Of a stretch of 22,756 nucleotides of DNA, positions 21,342 through 22,756 are shown piece after piece. The notes below the pieces were generated by a model. That model saw only the letters and a program-made list of their open reading frames with translations. It ran no database searches and had not been told where the DNA came from. Location: contig DUQT01000010.1 of assembly GCA_012837655.1 (NCBI GenBank), forward strand, positions 1 through 22,756, read 5' to 3'. Origin of the DNA: Actinomyces sp. GTDB taxonomy: Bacteria; Actinomycetota; Actinomycetes; Actinomycetales; Actinomycetaceae. Position numbers and translations under genes: made by a program. Positions within the stretch are counted from its first letter, which is position 1, and each line of letters starts with the position of its first letter.

Positions 21342-22733
21342 TTGAACCGCAGAATCTTCGGAATCGAAACGGAATACGGCATCATGTGTGCCGGCAAGGC
21401 CGGGCAGCCATCGCCGCTGGACGCGGAAGAATCAGCTCAGGTGCTGTTCCAGCCGCTGGTCAACATGGGTCGGTCAACGAACGTGTACTGGCGAAACGGG
21501 GGCCGAATCTACCTGGATGTCGGCGCTCATCCCGAATTCGCAACCGCCGAATGCGACACGATCGAAGATATTATCCTGCAGGTTCGCGCCGGCCAAGAAC
21601 TATTCGCTGACCTGTGCACGCTGGCAAACAAGCACCTTGAAAAGGAAGACATTCCCGGCACCATCCACATGTTTTCAAACAACGAGGACGCGCAGGGGAA
21701 CTCGTTTGGATGCCATGAAAACTACCTGCTACGCCGGTCCAGGCGGTTCCGCGAGGTAGCTGACGCGCTCGTCTCCTTCTTCGTGACCCGTCAGATCGTC
21801 ACGGGGTCTGGACATATTCATCGTGAGGGCGAGGCTCGCATGGGGTATTCACCGCGAGCCGCTCACATGGATGACGCGGTGTCCTCGGCGACGACCCGGT
21901 CGCGCCCAATTATCAACACGCGCGATGAACCGCTGGCTGATGCGGGGGAGTACCGCCGCCTGCACGTGATCGTGGGCGACACGAACGTTTCAGAGAGCTC
22001 GACCGCGGTCAAGGTCACGATGACTCACCTGATTCTTTCCGCGGTTGAAAATGGCGTCCGAATCGCTGACCTAGCACTCAAAGATCCCATGGAGGCGATT
22101 CGCGAAATCGACAGGCACATTGGTGCAAATCCCGAGATTGAGTTGGAAGACGGCCGCCGGATGACGCCAGTGCAGATTCAGCGTGAACTCAAGAAGCGCG
22201 CCCTGGCTGTTGTGGATCAGTCCGAAAATGACGAGCTCACTGATCGCATGCTTGACCTGTGGGATCGCGCATTGGATGCGGTTGAATCAGGGGATTACTC
22301 GGCTATTGACACTGAGCTGGACTGGGCTATCAAGAAGCGTCTGATCGACCGTTTCGTTGAACGCTCCGGCGCTTCGCTGGATGATCCGCGAGTTCTGCGC
22401 CTCGACCTGGCATATCACGACATCACAGGTAACTCCCTACAAAGGCGGTTGGAAGGTGCCGGCCAGATGGTTCGCCTGACAGAGCCGGGTAAAGTTGAGC
22501 GCGCCAAGAGAATTCCTCCAGAGACCACCAGGGCGCACGTGCGTGGCAACCTAATTGCCGCTGCGGAAGACTATCGCCGAGACCTTGCGGTTGACTGGCT
22601 GCACCTGCGTCTAGATGACCACCGCGCACCAAACGTGATCCTGTCCGATCCGTTCTCCACCTCAGATTCGGGAGCGGACAAGATCATGGAACTCATCCGT
22701 GAACAGGACACCGGAGCGGGGATGTTCGCATGA
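21342..22733 (+). CDS. pafA: PafA, Pup-protein ligase
   Basis: PafA uses ATP to phosphorylate the Pup C-terminal Glu and joins it to a lysine of a target protein by an isopeptide bond. It is 463 aa, near the usual length. RRIFGIETEYGIM (3-15) holds the metal-binding glutamate; YLDVGAHPEFATAEC contains the catalytic D59 (D64 in the known enzymes); FSNNEDAQGNSFGCHENYL and SSATTRSRPIINTRDEP are ligase blocks; the C-terminal domain carries PPETTRAHVRGNLIAAAE and DWLHLRLDD. It lacks the Dop-specific loop. The start is TTG 21342, with GAAGGA about five bases upstream; an earlier start would lengthen the protein beyond the conserved RRI-GIETEYG opening. Its stop overlaps the next ATG (ATGA). Confidence 0.97.
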   Translation: MNRRIFGIETEYGIMCAGKAGQPSPLDAEESAQVLFQPLVNMGRSTNVYWRNGGRIYLDVGAHPEFATAECDTIEDIILQVRAGQELFADLCTLANKHLEKEDIPGTIHMFSNNEDAQGNSFGCHENYLLRRSRRFREVADALVSFFVTRQIVTGSGHIHREGEARMGYSPRAAHMDDAVSSATTRSRPIINTRDEPLADAGEYRRLHVIVGDTNVSESSTAVKVTMTHLILSAVENGVRIADLALKDPMEAIREIDRHIGANPEIELEDGRRMTPVQIQRELKKRALAVVDQSENDELTDRMLDLWDRALDAVESGDYSAIDTELDWAIKKRLIDRFVERSGASLDDPRVLRLDLAYHDITGNSLQRRLEGAGQMVRLTEPGKVERAKRIPPETTRAHVRGNLIAAAEDYRRDLAVDWLHLRLDDHRAPNVILSDPFSTSDSGADKIMELIREQDTGAGMFA

Positions 22734-22756
22734 AAAAAATCCAGCGCCCGTCCAGG
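22730..22756 (+). CDS. Start of a further gene (cut by window end), unknown
   Basis: An ATG at 22730 overlaps the pafA stop as ATGA and opens a frame that runs off the window after nine codons (MKKIQRPSR). The overlap is the same coupling used at other junctions here, which supports a real gene. Genes for an FKBP-type prolyl isomerase or the PafBC regulators often follow pafA in actinobacteria, but nine residues cannot identify it. Confidence 0.5.

Noticed and set aside
1..22756. CRISPR array, prophage, insertion sequence or defence island
   Set aside because: No regular spaced repeats, transposase or phage genes were seen. The Cas4-like nuclease belongs to the usual trmI neighbourhood instead.

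Overview
The window comes from an actinobacterium of moderate GC content, most like the Actinomycetaceae. This placement is an inference from gene content, not a species call. The pointers are a complete pupylation locus, a TrmI-type tRNA methyltransferase beside a RecB-like nuclease, a perfect actinobacterial-type SOS box, TTG and GTG start codons, and many genes whose -10 hexamer sits 6-8 nt before the start codon, as in leaderless mRNAs. I see no phage, transposon, rRNA or CRISPR array. No gene-free stretch exceeds 300 bases; the longest, 6884-7093, holds the tRNA promoter region.

Left part (1-8449). A SNF2-family helicase cut off by the window start is followed by dnaE2, an error-prone DNA polymerase. 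A LexA box fills the dnaE2 promoter spacer, and the transcript appears to start on the GTG codon. Then come, on the minus strand, an AI-2E/PerM-type membrane protein and a HAD phosphatase. A tRNA-Leu(GAG) with a strong two-way terminator and a minus-strand transaldolase complete this part.

Middle (8450-15937). An unknown two-helix membrane protein on the minus strand faces a tightly overlapping plus-strand run. This run holds a DsbA/FrnE-like protein with a CPWS motif, an unusual GNAT acetyltransferase fused to an all-alpha NTP pyrophosphohydrolase, and an M3 oligopeptidase. A small protein with a very acidic tail follows. An aldo/keto reductase on the minus strand is divergent from uppP (undecaprenyl-diphosphatase), which is followed by a second HAD phosphatase.

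Right part (15915-22756). This is the pupylation locus: recB-like nuclease (minus) diverging from trmI - arc - dop - pup - pafA. Pup ends in GGQ, so Dop must deamidate it before PafA can ligate it; ARC would unfold pupylated proteins. Only 57 bases separate pup from pafA, where mycobacteria carry prcB and prcA after pup, and the ARC C-terminus lacks the GQYL proteasome-docking tail. Both facts point to pupylation without a 20S proteasome, as known in Corynebacterium. A further reading frame starts on the pafA stop codon and leaves the window.

The most noteworthy observations are the proteasome-less Pup system, the GNAT/pyrophosphohydrolase fusion, the LexA-controlled leaderless dnaE2, and the recurrent leaderless promoter geometry.
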